Assembly: GCF_013364155.1 (NCBI RefSeq)
Contig: NZ_CP054916.1
Location: 8,028,001 to 8,092,000, forward strand
Length of the DNA: 64,000 nucleotides
Reading direction: 5' to 3'
Source of the DNA: Streptomyces sp. NA02950
GTDB lineage: Bacteria > Actinomycetota > Actinomycetes > Streptomycetales > Streptomycetaceae
Positions 8,673 to 16,834 of this stretch are shown in pieces. Below the pieces are notes generated by a model. The model was not told the DNA's origin, made no database searches, and saw only the letters and a program-made list of their open reading frames with translations. The number at the start of each line of letters is the position of its first letter. Positions within the stretch are counted from its first letter, which is position 1. Both the position numbers and the translations under genes were made by a program.

Positions 8673-9974
8673 CTACTTCTCCCGCTGCCACTTCTTGGTC
8701 CAGTACGCGTCCCAGCCGGCCAGCAGCTCCTTGGGCGACATCTTGCCGAGCACCATCTTCTGCACATCGGCGTCGGCCTTCTGCTCCCACTCGGTCCACC
8801 ACGCCACGCCGCGCGGCTGGCTCACATTGAGGTACTTTTCCGGGTGCTCGGTCATGGTGACGTAGCTGGACCAGGGGCCGGTCCTGTAGAACGGGTCGTC
8901 GATCGCCGACTTGAGGATCGGGACCAGGCTGTTCTTCTTGGTGAAGGACGTCGACGCCTTGCCCTGGGAGAGGAACTGCACCAGCTTGACGGCCGCGGCC
9001 TTGTGCTTGCTGCCGCCTGCGACCCCCCACCCGGCGGTGGCCAGCGGCTGGACGGTCTTGCCGCCGGGACCGGCCACCAGAGGGGCGGTGTCCCACTGGT
9101 CCTTCGCGATCGACTTGGACTCCGAGACGGTGGCGATCACTTCGGGGTCCTGGAGCAGGAAGCCCGTGGAGCCGTTGGAGAAGCCCTCGACCATCTCCGG
9201 GTAGCCCCAGGAGACCGACGACTTGGGGGACGCCTCCTTGAACAGCTTCAGGTACGTCTTGAGGGCGTCCAGTGCCTCGGGCGCGGAGAAGATGGTCTTG
9301 CCATTGGTGAGCTTGTAGCCGTTGGTGGTGTCGACCTTGTCGGCGACGTACGCCTCGATCACGGCGGTGGCGTTGCTGTTGGCGTTGGCGCCGCCGCGGA
9401 AGGCGTAGCCGTACCGCCGCTTCGCCGGGTCATGGATGGCGGTGGCCTGCTCCAGCAGATCGTCCCAGGTGGCCGGCGGCCTGCTGAAGCCGGCGTCCTT
9501 GATCAGGTCGGTGCGGTAGAACAGGCTCAGTCCGTAGAAGCCGTACGGAACGAAGTAGGTCCTGCCCTTGGTGTCCTCGGAGGCCTTGACGGCGTTCTGC
9601 GTCATGGCCTTCCAGCCCTTCCAGCCCCCCAGGTCCTTCTTCATGTCGTAGAGCCACCCGTTGTTCGACCACGAGCCGACGGTGATGTCCCGCACCTCGA
9701 GGACGTCGACACCGCTGCCGGACTGGAGCATCTGCTGGATCTTCTGGTCGGCCTGCTCGGTGGGCGGTGAGATCAGATTGACCTTGATCTTGGGATTCCG
9801 CTGCTCGAAGTCCGCTATGAGGTTCTTGATCAGGTCGCTCCGGGCCGGGTTCGTCAGGCTCTCGACCATATTGAGGGTGACCGTTCCGTTCTCACCGGGG
9901 CTCATGGTGGAACAGCTGGTCAGGACCATCGTGGCGGCTGCGCCGAGGGCGAGAGCTGCCGTCCTTCTCTTCAT
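8673..9974 (-). CDS. Extracellular sugar-binding lipoprotein (family 1 SBP)
   Basis: A 433-residue lipoprotein. The signal ends in a lipobox (VLTSC, Cys about residue 21), followed by a family-1 solute-binding fold: LIADFEQRNPKIKVNLISPP, DVLEVRDITVGSWSNNGWL and FVPYGFYGLSLFYRTDL. It captures a sugar or oligosaccharide outside the cell and delivers it to the permeases encoded immediately downstream. The start at 9974 is supported by GGAAGAGG about 10 bases upstream. In-frame extension upstream overlaps the PLP gene and is not real. Substrate unknown; the broken GH5 gene at the operon end hints at a glycan or glycolipid-derived sugar. Confidence 0.92.
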   Translation of the reverse strand: MKRRTAALALGAAATMVLTSCSTMSPGENGTVTLNMVESLTNPARSDLIKNLIADFEQRNPKIKVNLISPPTEQADQKIQQMLQSGSGVDVLEVRDITVGSWSNNGWLYDMKKDLGGWKGWKAMTQNAVKASEDTKGRTYFVPYGFYGLSLFYRTDLIKDAGFSRPPATWDDLLEQATAIHDPAKRRYGYAFRGGANANSNATAVIEAYVADKVDTTNGYKLTNGKTIFSAPEALDALKTYLKLFKEASPKSSVSWGYPEMVEGFSNGSTGFLLQDPEVIATVSESKSIAKDQWDTAPLVAGPGGKTVQPLATAGWGVAGGSKHKAAAVKLVQFLSQGKASTSFTKKNSLVPILKSAIDDPFYRTGPWSSYVTMTEHPEKYLNVSQPRGVAWWTEWEQKADADVQKMVLGKMSPKELLAGWDAYWTKKWQREK

Positions 9975-10051
9975 CGTGCCGACCTCTTCCTTGGGTGACG
10001 GCCGCGCTGGCAGCGGCTTCGGGACGGGGGGTGGGGGCGTGCCGCGCGTCG

Positions 10052-11293
10052 CTACGGCGCGCCGTGGCGCCCGCGGGCCGAAGTGGCCCACTCGCCGAGA
10101 ACGGGGACGCAGGACTCGGCGAAGTACTCGTAGTCGGCGGCCGTGTTGTAGACATGTGCGGACAGCCGCAGGTACCCGACGCCGCCGAAACTGGTGAAGG
10201 CCGCCTCCACGCCCAGCTCCCCGGCCACCCGGTCGCGCAGGTCGTCGGCCTCGACGCGGCTGGCGGCCAGGCCCGCGGGCAGCCGCACCAGCCGCATACC
10301 GGGGACCGGCATGCCGACATCGACCGTGCCGCCGACACCGGTCAGTTCGGCGAACGCGGCACCGACGACCTGCTCGGCGTAGCCGGCCAGGTCGTCCATG
10401 TAGCGGCGGGCGGTCTCCCAGCCCCAGGTGTGCTCGATGAAGCCGAGCGCCGTCGGCGCCGCGAGATAGCCGGTGGCGTCCAGCGTGCCCTGCTGGTCGA
10501 AGCGGTCGGGGTACGGGTCGGCGGCGCTCCACGAGTCGATCAGCGGGTGGAGCTCCTCACGCAGCGGGCCGCTGGCCACCAGCGCCGCGGTGCCGCGCGG
10601 CGCGCAGCCCCACTTGTGCAGGTTGCCGACCCAGAAGTCGCACATCACACCGGAGAGCGGGGCGGCGATCAGCCCAGGGGCGTGCGCACCGTCCACCAGC
10701 AGCGGGATGCCGCGCCGCCGGGCCTCGGCGCCGATCCGGTCCACCGGCATCCGGCGCGCGGTCACGGAGGTGATGTGGTCGAGGACGATGAGACCGGTGG
10801 CCTCGCTCAACTCGGCCATCACCGCCTCGTACGCCCGCTCCTCGTCCGCGGCCAGCGGCACCCTGGCGGTGCGCACCCGGCCGCCCCAGCGGCGCGCCAG
10901 CCGCTCGGCCCCCATGGTGACGGCTCCGTAGCCGTGGTCGGTGACGACGATCTCCCCGCCGGGGCGCGGGTCGAGCGCGGCGTAGACGGTGCTGACGCCC
11001 GCGCTCGCGTTCGGCACCAGGGCCAGGTCACCGGGGGAGACCCGCAGGAAGGCCGCGAGTTCGACCCGGGCGTCGGCGACGCGTTGCGGCAGCGCCGGGA
11101 ACCACACCACGGGGGAGCGGTCCATCTCTTCGCGCAGCTGGTTCTGCCGCTCCTGCGCCACGAGCGGAACCGCCCCGAACGAACCGTGGTTGAGATGCCG
11201 CAGGGCGGGGTCCAGCGACCAGGCCCGGGCGGCGGGCCGGCCGTCGGCCAGCAGCAGGGGGCGCGGCGCGGTGGTGACCTCGGTCTCGCTCAC
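10052..11293 (-). CDS. Class V PLP enzyme (isopenicillin-N-epimerase/CefD-like)
   Basis: A 413-residue fold-type I PLP enzyme. Hallmarks are LNHGSFGAVP near residue 36, LVPNASAGVSTVY for the PLP phosphate site, LLVDGAHAPG with the Asp that pairs with the pyridine nitrogen, and GNLHKW with the Schiff-base Lys. Relatives include isopenicillin N epimerase, cysteine desulfurase-like lyases and hercynylcysteine sulfoxide lyases; the reaction here is not known. GTG 11293 was chosen because GGGGAG lies 5 bases upstream. It is the first gene of the minus-strand unit continuing into the sugar importer (77-bp gap) and is divergent from the GntR regulator, so the importer may supply an amino-group-containing substrate. 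Confidence 0.82.
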   Translation of the reverse strand: MSETEVTTAPRPLLLADGRPAARAWSLDPALRHLNHGSFGAVPLVAQERQNQLREEMDRSPVVWFPALPQRVADARVELAAFLRVSPGDLALVPNASAGVSTVYAALDPRPGGEIVVTDHGYGAVTMGAERLARRWGGRVRTARVPLAADEERAYEAVMAELSEATGLIVLDHITSVTARRMPVDRIGAEARRRGIPLLVDGAHAPGLIAAPLSGVMCDFWVGNLHKWGCAPRGTAALVASGPLREELHPLIDSWSAADPYPDRFDQQGTLDATGYLAAPTALGFIEHTWGWETARRYMDDLAGYAEQVVGAAFAELTGVGGTVDVGMPVPGMRLVRLPAGLAASRVEADDLRDRVAGELGVEAAFTSFGGVGYLRLSAHVYNTAADYEYFAESCVPVLGEWATSARGRHGAP

Positions 11294-11352
11294 ATGACTC
11301 CCCATCCACAGGATCCGACCTATGAGAGACCGGATCGTGACCAGGACATGTA

Positions 11353-11456
11353 TGATGACTCCGCATGCTGGCACAGGGTGTCTTGCTCAAACAAGGGGCG
11401 TGCATAGGTAGTCATCAGATGAATTCTGGCCGATGCCTGTAAGGCATCTGATGACT
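11353..11456. promoter_or_regulatory. Operator-like repeats between the PLP/importer operon and gntR
   Basis: A perfect 12-bp inverted repeat, AGTCATCAGATG (11410-11421) and CATCTGATGACT (11445-11456), flanks an inner hairpin GATGCCT-gta-AGGCATC (11432-11448). The TGATGACTCCG core recurs at 11353-11363, nearer the PLP gene. Three copies of TGATGACT in a divergent promoter region are what a FadR-type dimer controlling both directions would need. Binding is inferred. Confidence 0.6.
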
Positions 11457-11540
11457 CCGATGACCGGCGGTGTCCGCTGAATCGCTACAGTGCACCGAGG
11501 CCGGTCGGCGAGGCCGTCGGTCCCGTCAGGGAGGAGTCGG

Positions 11541-12242
11541 ATGTCAGCGGTCGACAAGGCGTTCCACGGCCTACGGCACATGATCGCGTCGGGGCGCCTC
11601 GGCGCGGGCCAGCGCATTCCGCCCGAGGCGGACCTCTGTGAGGAACTGGGCGTCTCGCGGGGGTCATTGCGTGAGGCCGTGCGGATGCTCGCCGCCCTGG
11701 GAGTGATCGAACCGCGCCACGGCTCCGGTACCTTCGTCTCTCCGCTCAGGCCGGAGGACATCATCGGCAGCCTTTCGCTGACGCTCGAACTGCTGCCGCT
11801 GACCGGTCTGCTGGAGGTCTACGAGATCCGGCGGGTGCTCGAGGCCCATATCGCGGCGAAGGCCGCCGCCCGTGCCACCCCGGAAGCGGTGGGGACGCTC
11901 TTCTCCCTGATCGAGGCCATGGAGGCGACCGACGACCCCACCGAGGCCTCCGAACTCGACCACCGCTTCCACGCCGAGATCGCCCGGATCGGCGGCAACC
12001 CGACCCTCGTCTCCCTGCTCGCCGTCTTCCGCGCCCGATCCCGCAAGTACCAGGTCTTCAACCTCCCCGATGGCCCTGAACTGCGGCGCAAGAGCGACGA
12101 GGACCACCGTGTGCTGGCCCAGGCGATCGCCGACCGGGACCCCGGCGCCGCGGCCGGCGCGGCCGAGGCCCATGTCGCCCAGACCGAACGGTGGCTGCGC
12201 GCCTACATGCCGCCCATCGAGGAGAACAACGCCCCCGACTGA
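11541..12242 (+). CDS. FadR-subfamily GntR transcriptional regulator
   Basis: A 233-residue regulator with an N-terminal winged helix. LGAGQRIPPEADLCEELGVS leads into the recognition helix SRGSLREAVRML, and GTFV forms the wing. The C-terminal all-helical FCD sensor domain has metal-binding candidates in ELDHRFH and the late EDHRVLAQAI and EAHVAQTERWL helices. FCD domains bind carboxylate or sugar-acid ligands. Start ATG 11541 has GGGAGGAG just upstream. The gene is divergent from the PLP/sugar-importer operon across a 247-bp region containing palindromic repeats, so it most likely represses that operon and itself. Confidence 0.9.
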   Translation: MSAVDKAFHGLRHMIASGRLGAGQRIPPEADLCEELGVSRGSLREAVRMLAALGVIEPRHGSGTFVSPLRPEDIIGSLSLTLELLPLTGLLEVYEIRRVLEAHIAAKAAARATPEAVGTLFSLIEAMEATDDPTEASELDHRFHAEIARIGGNPTLVSLLAVFRARSRKYQVFNLPDGPELRRKSDEDHRVLAQAIADRDPGAAAGAAEAHVAQTERWLRAYMPPIEENNAPD

Positions 12243-12252
12243 GTCACGCCCG

Positions 12253-12286
12253 GGGCGGGCCGTAGGCGCGAGCGGTGCGCCCGCCC
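12253..12286. terminator. Bidirectional hairpin between convergent genes
   Basis: An 8-bp perfect stem, GGGCGGGC (12253-12260) with GCCCGCCC (12279-12286), lies between the stops of the plus-strand gntR gene (12242) and the minus-strand DUF35 gene (12301). There is no T-run, as is usual in Streptomyces. Confidence 0.55.
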
Positions 12287-12300
12287 GTGCCCCGACGCCG

Positions 12301-12684
12301 TCAAGGCCGGGTGTTGTCCTCGGCCGGGTTGCACAGTTCGAAGACAACTTCCCCGGCGTCGGTGCGGGCGCCGTGCGCGGGCCGCACCGTGGCGCCCGTC
12401 CACACCAGGTGGGGTGCGATGCCTATGATCCGGCAGGGCACCACGAAGTCCTCGGGGAAGCGGACCAGCGCTTGGCTGCGCACCGGTCCGGTGCCGCGCT
12501 GAACGACCCGGGACTGCATCACGACGCCCGGCCCCGCACTGTGCTCCGTCTTCAGATCGCTCGACGCGCAGACCGGGCACAGCAGCCGCCGGAACGACGC
12601 GGTGGCGCACCAGCGGCACCGCTGATAGGCGAATCCCGTATCGGCTTCCGTCGGCGTCATGACGCCGATCCCGCTGCTGGACAT
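12301..12684 (-). CDS. Zn-ribbon OB-fold (DUF35) acyl-CoA-associated protein
   Basis: A 127-residue protein with a rubredoxin-like zinc ribbon (CRWC...LCPVC, about residues 23-42) followed by an OB-fold (VVMQSRVVQR...VPCRIIGIA...VRPAHG). DUF35 proteins usually associate with thiolases or acyl-CoA dehydratases as an acyl-CoA-binding subunit, but no thiolase is adjacent. ATG 12684 is preferred because GGAGGG lies 9 bases upstream; an ATG at 12693 abuts that ribosome site and cannot use it. It lies downstream of tetR, and two operator-like repeats lie in the gap. Together with nearby etfBA this suggests a TetR-controlled acyl-CoA oxidation function. Confidence 0.75.
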   Translation of the reverse strand: MSSSGIGVMTPTEADTGFAYQRCRWCATASFRRLLCPVCASSDLKTEHSAGPGVVMQSRVVQRGTGPVRSQALVRFPEDFVVPCRIIGIAPHLVWTGATVRPAHGARTDAGEVVFELCNPAEDNTRP

Positions 12685-12752
12685 CTCTGACATCCCTCGG
12701 CCCTCCGCACTCGCACGGCGCGCGCCGGGCGGTGGCCACGGCGTCTCCGTAG

Positions 12753-12798
12753 CGTATGACACTCAGTGCCGTGAAATAAAGATACCGAGTGCCATTCG
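12753..12798. promoter_or_regulatory. Two TetR-type operator-like repeats upstream of the DUF35 gene
   Basis: CGTATGACACTCAGT at 12753-12767 and, on the other strand, CGAATGGCACTCGGT (bases 12784-12798) match each other and the copy upstream of etfB at 13580-13594 (CGTATGGCACTCAGT on the minus strand). The first is also nearly palindromic (GACACTcAGTGCC). AT-rich GTGAAATAAAGATA between them could include promoter elements. Confidence 0.6.
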
Positions 12799-12806
12799 AT
12801 GGAGAT

Positions 12807-13523
12807 TCAGTCGTCCCGCAGGGCCGATTCCACCTGCTGGATGACGCGCCACATGGGGGCGCCCTTCGGCGCGACCATGACGATGACCTCGTCCTCCGCG
12901 GAGTCGGGGGCAGACGGCTGCGCTGCCTCGCCCCACATGTGTCGTACGAGATCGAGCGCCTGGTCCACGGCGGCCTCGGCGTCGCCGTCGCCGCCCGAAC
13001 GCAGCCAGGAACGCAGCCCGTTGTTGTGCGCGGCCACCACGGACGCGGCGACGACCTCGGCGCGCAGTGCCCCCTGCGCGGCACCGCCCCAGCGCCGGCG
13101 CAGATACCCGGCGAGTGTGCGCTCGTAGCGGCGCACGACGGACAGCTCGTACGTCCGCAGACCCGGCACCTCACGGGTCAGCCGGTAGCGCTGCACGGAG
13201 AACTCGGGGTCCGCGGCGTACATCCGCAGTACGAGCCGGGCGGCGTCGCACACCACGGCGACCGCATCGCGTTCGTCGCCCACGGTGTCGAGGAACGCGG
13301 TCATGTCGGCCAGACAGCTTTCGTGGTCCGGGAAGACCGCGTCCTCCTTGGACGGGAAGTACCGGAAGAAGGAGCGCCGCCCGACCCCGGCCCGCGCCAC
13401 GATGTCGTCCACGGTCGTCCGCTCGAAGCCGCGCTCCAGGTACAGCTGGAACGCCGCCTCGGCCAGCGCCTCCCGCATGGGTGCCTTCTTCTGTGCCCCG
13501 GTGACGTCGCCCGCCTCGCTCAT
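12807..13523 (-). CDS. TetR-family transcriptional regulator
   Basis: A 238-residue TetR repressor. The N-terminal helix-turn-helix reads AFQLYLERGFERTTVDDIVARAGVGRRSFFRYFPSKED (about residues 24-60, given in part), followed by an all-helical ligand-binding domain with a conserved RYRLTREVPGLR segment seen in acyl-CoA-responsive homologues. ATG 13523 lacks a ribosome site; TACGTT about 10 bases upstream suggests a possible leaderless transcript. It is divergent from etfBA with related operator-like repeats in between and again ahead of the downstream DUF35 gene, so it probably autoregulates and controls both neighbours. Confidence 0.9.
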   Translation of the reverse strand: MSEAGDVTGAQKKAPMREALAEAAFQLYLERGFERTTVDDIVARAGVGRRSFFRYFPSKEDAVFPDHESCLADMTAFLDTVGDERDAVAVVCDAARLVLRMYAADPEFSVQRYRLTREVPGLRTYELSVVRRYERTLAGYLRRRWGGAAQGALRAEVVAASVVAAHNNGLRSWLRSGGDGDAEAAVDQALDLVRHMWGEAAQPSAPDSAEDEVIVMVAPKGAPMWRVIQQVESALRDD

Positions 13524-13552
13524 GCCGGGAACGTAGCATCGCGAGGACCCTC

Positions 13553-13594
13553 TTGGCACTACGTACCTTTACAGAGGGAACTGAGTGCCATACG
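13553..13594. promoter_or_regulatory. Operator-like repeats between tetR and etfB
   Basis: TTGGCACTACGTA (13553-13565) and, inverted, CGTATGGCACTCAGT (bases 13580-13594 on the minus strand) flank the presumed divergent promoters. They share the GGCACT core and TACGT edge with the two copies near 12753-12798. Confidence 0.6.
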
Positions 13595-13632
13595 TTGGCG
13601 CTCTTAGGACACTCTGAGCGAGGAGAGCCGGC

Positions 13633-14427
13633 GTGAGCTTGAGGATCGTTGTCTGTGTGAAGTACGTGCCCGACGCCACCGGCGACCGGCACTTCGCCGA
13701 AGACCTGACCGTCGACCGTGACGACGTGGACGGCCTGCTCTCGGAGCTGGATGAGTACGCGGTCGAGCAGGCCCTGCAGATCGCCGACGACTACGACGGT
13801 GACGGTGACGCGGAGATCACGGTGCTGACCGTGGGTCCGGAGGATGCCAAGGACGCGCTGCGCAAGGCGCTGTCCATGGGTGCGGACAAGGCGGTGCACG
13901 TGGAGGACGACGGTCTGCACGGCACGGATGTGCTGGGCACGTCGCTGGTGCTGGCCAAGGCGGTGGAGAAGGCCGGTTACGACCTGGTGGTCTGCGGTAT
14001 GGCGTCCACGGACGGGACGATGGGTGTGCTTCCGGCGCTGCTGGCCGAGCGGCTGGGTGTTCCGCAGGTGACCCTGCTGTCGGAGGTCTCGGTCGAGGAC
14101 GGCACGGTCAGGGGCCGCCGGGACGGTGATACGGCCACCGAGCAGCTGGAGGCGTCGCTTCCGGCGGTGGTGTCGGTGACCGATCAGTCGGGCGAGGCGC
14201 GTTACCCGTCCTTCAAGGGGATCATGGCGGCGAAGAAGAAGCCGGTGACCTCCTGGGGCCTGGAGGACCTGGAGATCGACGGGGGCGAGGTCGGTCTGGA
14301 GGGTGCCTGGACCGCGGTCGACTCCGCTGCGGAGCGTCCGGCCCGCACCGCGGGCACGATCGTCAAGGACGAGGGCGAGGGCGGTAGGCAGCTCGCCGAG
14401 TTCCTGGCGGGCCAGAAGTTCATCTGA
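13633..14427 (+). CDS. etfB: Electron transfer flavoprotein beta subunit
   Basis: A 264-residue protein with the full EtfB/FixA pattern. The start RIVVCVKYVPDATGD is followed by DEYAVEQALQIAD, the AMP-site segment ALSMGADKAVHVEDD, the ACAD-contact loop region YDLVVCGMASTDG and the late YPSFKGIMAAKKKP signature. With EtfA it accepts electrons from acyl-CoA dehydrogenases and passes them to the quinone pool. GTG 13633 has GAGGAGAG 6 bases upstream. It is first gene of the etfBA pair (55-bp gap) and divergent from a TetR repressor. Confidence 0.95.
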   Translation: MSLRIVVCVKYVPDATGDRHFAEDLTVDRDDVDGLLSELDEYAVEQALQIADDYDGDGDAEITVLTVGPEDAKDALRKALSMGADKAVHVEDDGLHGTDVLGTSLVLAKAVEKAGYDLVVCGMASTDGTMGVLPALLAERLGVPQVTLLSEVSVEDGTVRGRRDGDTATEQLEASLPAVVSVTDQSGEARYPSFKGIMAAKKKPVTSWGLEDLEIDGGEVGLEGAWTAVDSAAERPARTAGTIVKDEGEGGRQLAEFLAGQKFI

Positions 14428-14482
14428 GCCGCGCCGTCCCTACCGCCCCCGACATCTCGCATTTCGCAGGAGAGCGATTCCC

Positions 14483-15445
14483 ATGGCTGAAGTCCTTGTC
14501 TTTGTCGATCATGTGGACGGTGCCGTCCGCAAGCCCACTCTGGAGCTGCTGACCCTGGCCCGCCGTATCGGTGAGCCGGTGGCGGTGGCTGTGGGCGCCG
14601 GTGCGCAGGCCACTGCCGCCACCCTCGCCGAGTACGGCGCGGTCAGGGTTCTGACCGCCGAGGCGCCGGAGTTCGCCGACTATCTGGTGGTCCCGAAGGT
14701 GGACGCGCTGCATGCCGCGTACCAGGCGGTGTCTCCGGGCGCGGTGCTGGTGCCGTCCTCCGCGGAGGGCAAGGAGATCGCGGCCCGGCTGGCGCTGCGC
14801 ATCGGGTCCGGCATCATCACCGACGCGGTTGATCTGGAGGCGGGTCAGGAGGGTCCGGTGGCGAGCCAGTCGGTCTTCGCCGCCGCTTTCACCACCAGGT
14901 CCCGGGTCTCCAGGGGCACGCCGGTGATCACGGTCAAGCCCAACTCGGCCGCTCCGGAGGCCGCCGCGGCCGCGGCTACCGTGGAGCCGTTGAGTGTTTC
15001 CTTCTCCGGGCAGGCCAGGGGGACGAAGGTGACCTCGCGTACGGCGCGTGAGTCGACCGGGCGTCCGGAGCTGACGGAGGCCGCGATCGTGGTTTCCGGT
15101 GGCCGTGGTGTGGGGGGTGCGGAGAACTTCCCCGTGGTGGAGGCGCTGGCCGATGCGCTGGGTGCCGCTGTGGGTGCGTCGCGTGCGGCGGTGGACGCGG
15201 GCTGGTATCCGCACACCAGCCAGGTGGGTCAGACGGGCAAGTCGGTCTCGCCGCAGCTGTACATCGCGGCGGGTATCTCCGGTGCGATCCAGCACCGTGC
15301 CGGTATGCAGACCTCGAAGACGATCGTGGCGATCAACAAGGACGCCGAGGCCCCGATCTTCGATCTGGTCGACTACGGCGTGGTCGGCGACCTCTTCGAG
15401 GTCGTCCCGCAGCTCACCGAAGAGGTCAAGACCCGCAAGGGCTGA
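14483..15445 (+). CDS. etfA: Electron transfer flavoprotein alpha subunit
   Basis: A 320-residue EtfA/FixB protein. The N-terminal domain ([13 protein letters not shown]) packs on EtfB, and the C-terminal FAD-binding domain contains the signature [20 protein letters not shown] and [13 protein letters not shown], which hold the ADP and isoalloxazine parts of FAD, plus the late [23 protein letters not shown] 14483 has GCAGGAGAG upstream. It is co-transcribed with etfB and followed by a strong hairpin at 15486-15510. Family and role are secure; which dehydrogenases feed it is unknown. Confidence 0.95.
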   Translation: MAEVLVFVDHVDGAVRKPTLELLTLARRIGEPVAVAVGAGAQATAATLAEYGAVRVLTAEAPEFADYLVVPKVDALHAAYQAVSPGAVLVPSSAEGKEIAARLALRIGSGIITDAVDLEAGQEGPVASQSVFAAAFTTRSRVSRGTPVITVKPNSAAPEAAAAAATVEPLSVSFSGQARGTKVTSRTARESTGRPELTEAAIVVSGGRGVGGAENFPVVEALADALGAAVGASRAAVDAGWYPHTSQVGQTGKSVSPQLYIAAGISGAIQHRAGMQTSKTIVAINKDAEAPIFDLVDYGVVGDLFEVVPQLTEEVKTRKG

Positions 15446-15485
15446 TCCCCGGCCGCGTGCCGCGGCCGCCGTCCCGTACGTCGAT

Positions 15486-15510
15486 GCCCGCCCCGGAACG
15501 CGGGGCGGGC
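15486..15510. terminator. Strong hairpin terminator after etfA
   Basis: A perfect 10-bp stem, GCCCGCCCCG (15486-15495) with CGGGGCGGGC (15501-15510), encloses a 5-base loop. It lies between the stop of etfA and the convergent solute-binding-protein gene ending at 15578, so it can serve both. Confidence 0.75.
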
Positions 15511-15577
15511 AGGCCGCGGTCGGCCGCAGGCTGATGAACACGGGGCGAGACGGCTCGCTGGCCGCCGGGTGGGGTTG

Positions 15578-16711
15578 TCAGCCCGAGGTCTTCGCCCAGC
15601 CTCGGTCGACCATCTCCCTCGCCCTCTCCAACTGCGCGTCCGTGGGGAATTGCGGTGTCCCCTCGACTGTCGGCAGCTTCGCGGCGGCGGCCTCGTCGAG
15701 GGTGCCGTCCTTCTCCATGGCGTCCAACAGCACGGGGCGGGCGTAGCCGTCGAGCCGGAGGTTCCCGCCCTCGGGGCTGAAGAGGTACTCCTGCCACAGA
15801 CGGGCAGCCGCCGGGTGCGGCGCCCGCTTGTTGACCGCCAGCGCGTAGTATTGGGCGAAGCTGCCGTCGAAGGGGATCGCGACCTGCCAGTTCACACCCT
15901 TGCCGTGGAACTGGTCGGCGTAGGCGAGGTTGACGTAGTCCCAGTCGATGCCGATGAGCGTCTGACCGCTCTCGACCGCGGCCGAAGTGGACTCGGCGGG
16001 GTTGAAGTTGCCTCTCTTCTTGAGCTTGGCGAAGAAGTCGAGACCGGGCCGGATGTCATCGAACGACCCCTCGTTCGCCAGGGCGGCCGCGTACACACCC
16101 GCGAAGGCGGCACCGGACCGGGTCGGATCGCCGTCCAGCGAGACCTTGCCCTTGTACCGGGGTTTCAGCAGATCGGCGAAGGTCCGGGGACAGATCTTGA
16201 CGCGCTTGGCGTTGCAGCCGATGGAGATGTAGCCCCCGTAGTTGTTGGCCCAGCGGGCCTGTGGGTCCTTCTGACTGCTCGGGATCGAGTCGTACGCGGT
16301 GACCTTGTAGGGCGCCAGCAGGTTCCGCCGGGCCGCCGCCCGCGCGAAGGTGTCCGCCACATCGATCACGTCGGGGGCACGGCGACCTCTCCCACCCTTC
16401 CGCACGGCGTCGATCTCGTCCTGGCTGGAGCCCTGCGGATTGGCCACCGAGACCTTGATTCCGTACTTCTTCTCGAAGCCGTCGATCAGACCTCCGTAGT
16501 TGGCCCAGTCGCGCGGAAGCGCGATCGCGTTGAGCCTGCCCTCGCCCTTCGCCGCGGCGATCAGCGCGTCCATGCCGCCCATGTCGTCGGCGGAGGTGGC
16601 CACCGACGGCTTCGCGGGCGGGGCGGTCGGTGTCGCCTCGCACGCGGTCAGGACCACCAGGAGGGTGAGGCAGCCGCAGAGGGCCGCTGCTCGGGCACGA
16701 GGTGCGGTCAC
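15578..16711 (-). CDS. Orphan extracellular solute-binding lipoprotein (Fe/polyamine/thiamine type)
   Basis: A 377-residue exported lipoprotein. The signal ends in a lipobox (LLVVLTAC, about residue 24). A type II periplasmic-binding fold follows, with DWANYGGLIDGFEKKYGIKV, VIDVADTFARAAA, WANNYGGYISIGCN and the LWQEYLFSPEGGNLRLDGY end typical of AfuA/PotD/ThiB-like proteins. GTG 16711 was chosen for a GGAG site 6 bases upstream; the frame extending to 16831 lacks one. No permease or ATPase gene is adjacent, so it is a solitary binding protein whose transporter must be elsewhere or missing. Ligand unknown. Confidence 0.85.
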   Translation of the reverse strand: MTAPRARAAALCGCLTLLVVLTACEATPTAPPAKPSVATSADDMGGMDALIAAAKGEGRLNAIALPRDWANYGGLIDGFEKKYGIKVSVANPQGSSQDEIDAVRKGGRGRRAPDVIDVADTFARAAARRNLLAPYKVTAYDSIPSSQKDPQARWANNYGGYISIGCNAKRVKICPRTFADLLKPRYKGKVSLDGDPTRSGAAFAGVYAAALANEGSFDDIRPGLDFFAKLKKRGNFNPAESTSAAVESGQTLIGIDWDYVNLAYADQFHGKGVNWQVAIPFDGSFAQYYALAVNKRAPHPAAARLWQEYLFSPEGGNLRLDGYARPVLLDAMEKDGTLDEAAAAKLPTVEGTPQFPTDAQLERAREMVDRGWAKTSG

Positions 16712-16834
16712 GATGGCTCCAGAAGACGGGACACAGGAACGAGCGCTATCACCGGTCGGCTCCTGGCCGCGGCAGGCACGTCGGGTCACCGGAGTGAATG
16801 ATTCGGCGCGAGCGACGCCGCGCGGCTCCAACCC

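Noticed and set aside
9975..10532. N-terminal extension of the sugar-binding lipoprotein
   Set aside because: A signal peptide with lipobox begins at 9974, so the extension is only the shadow of the PLP gene.
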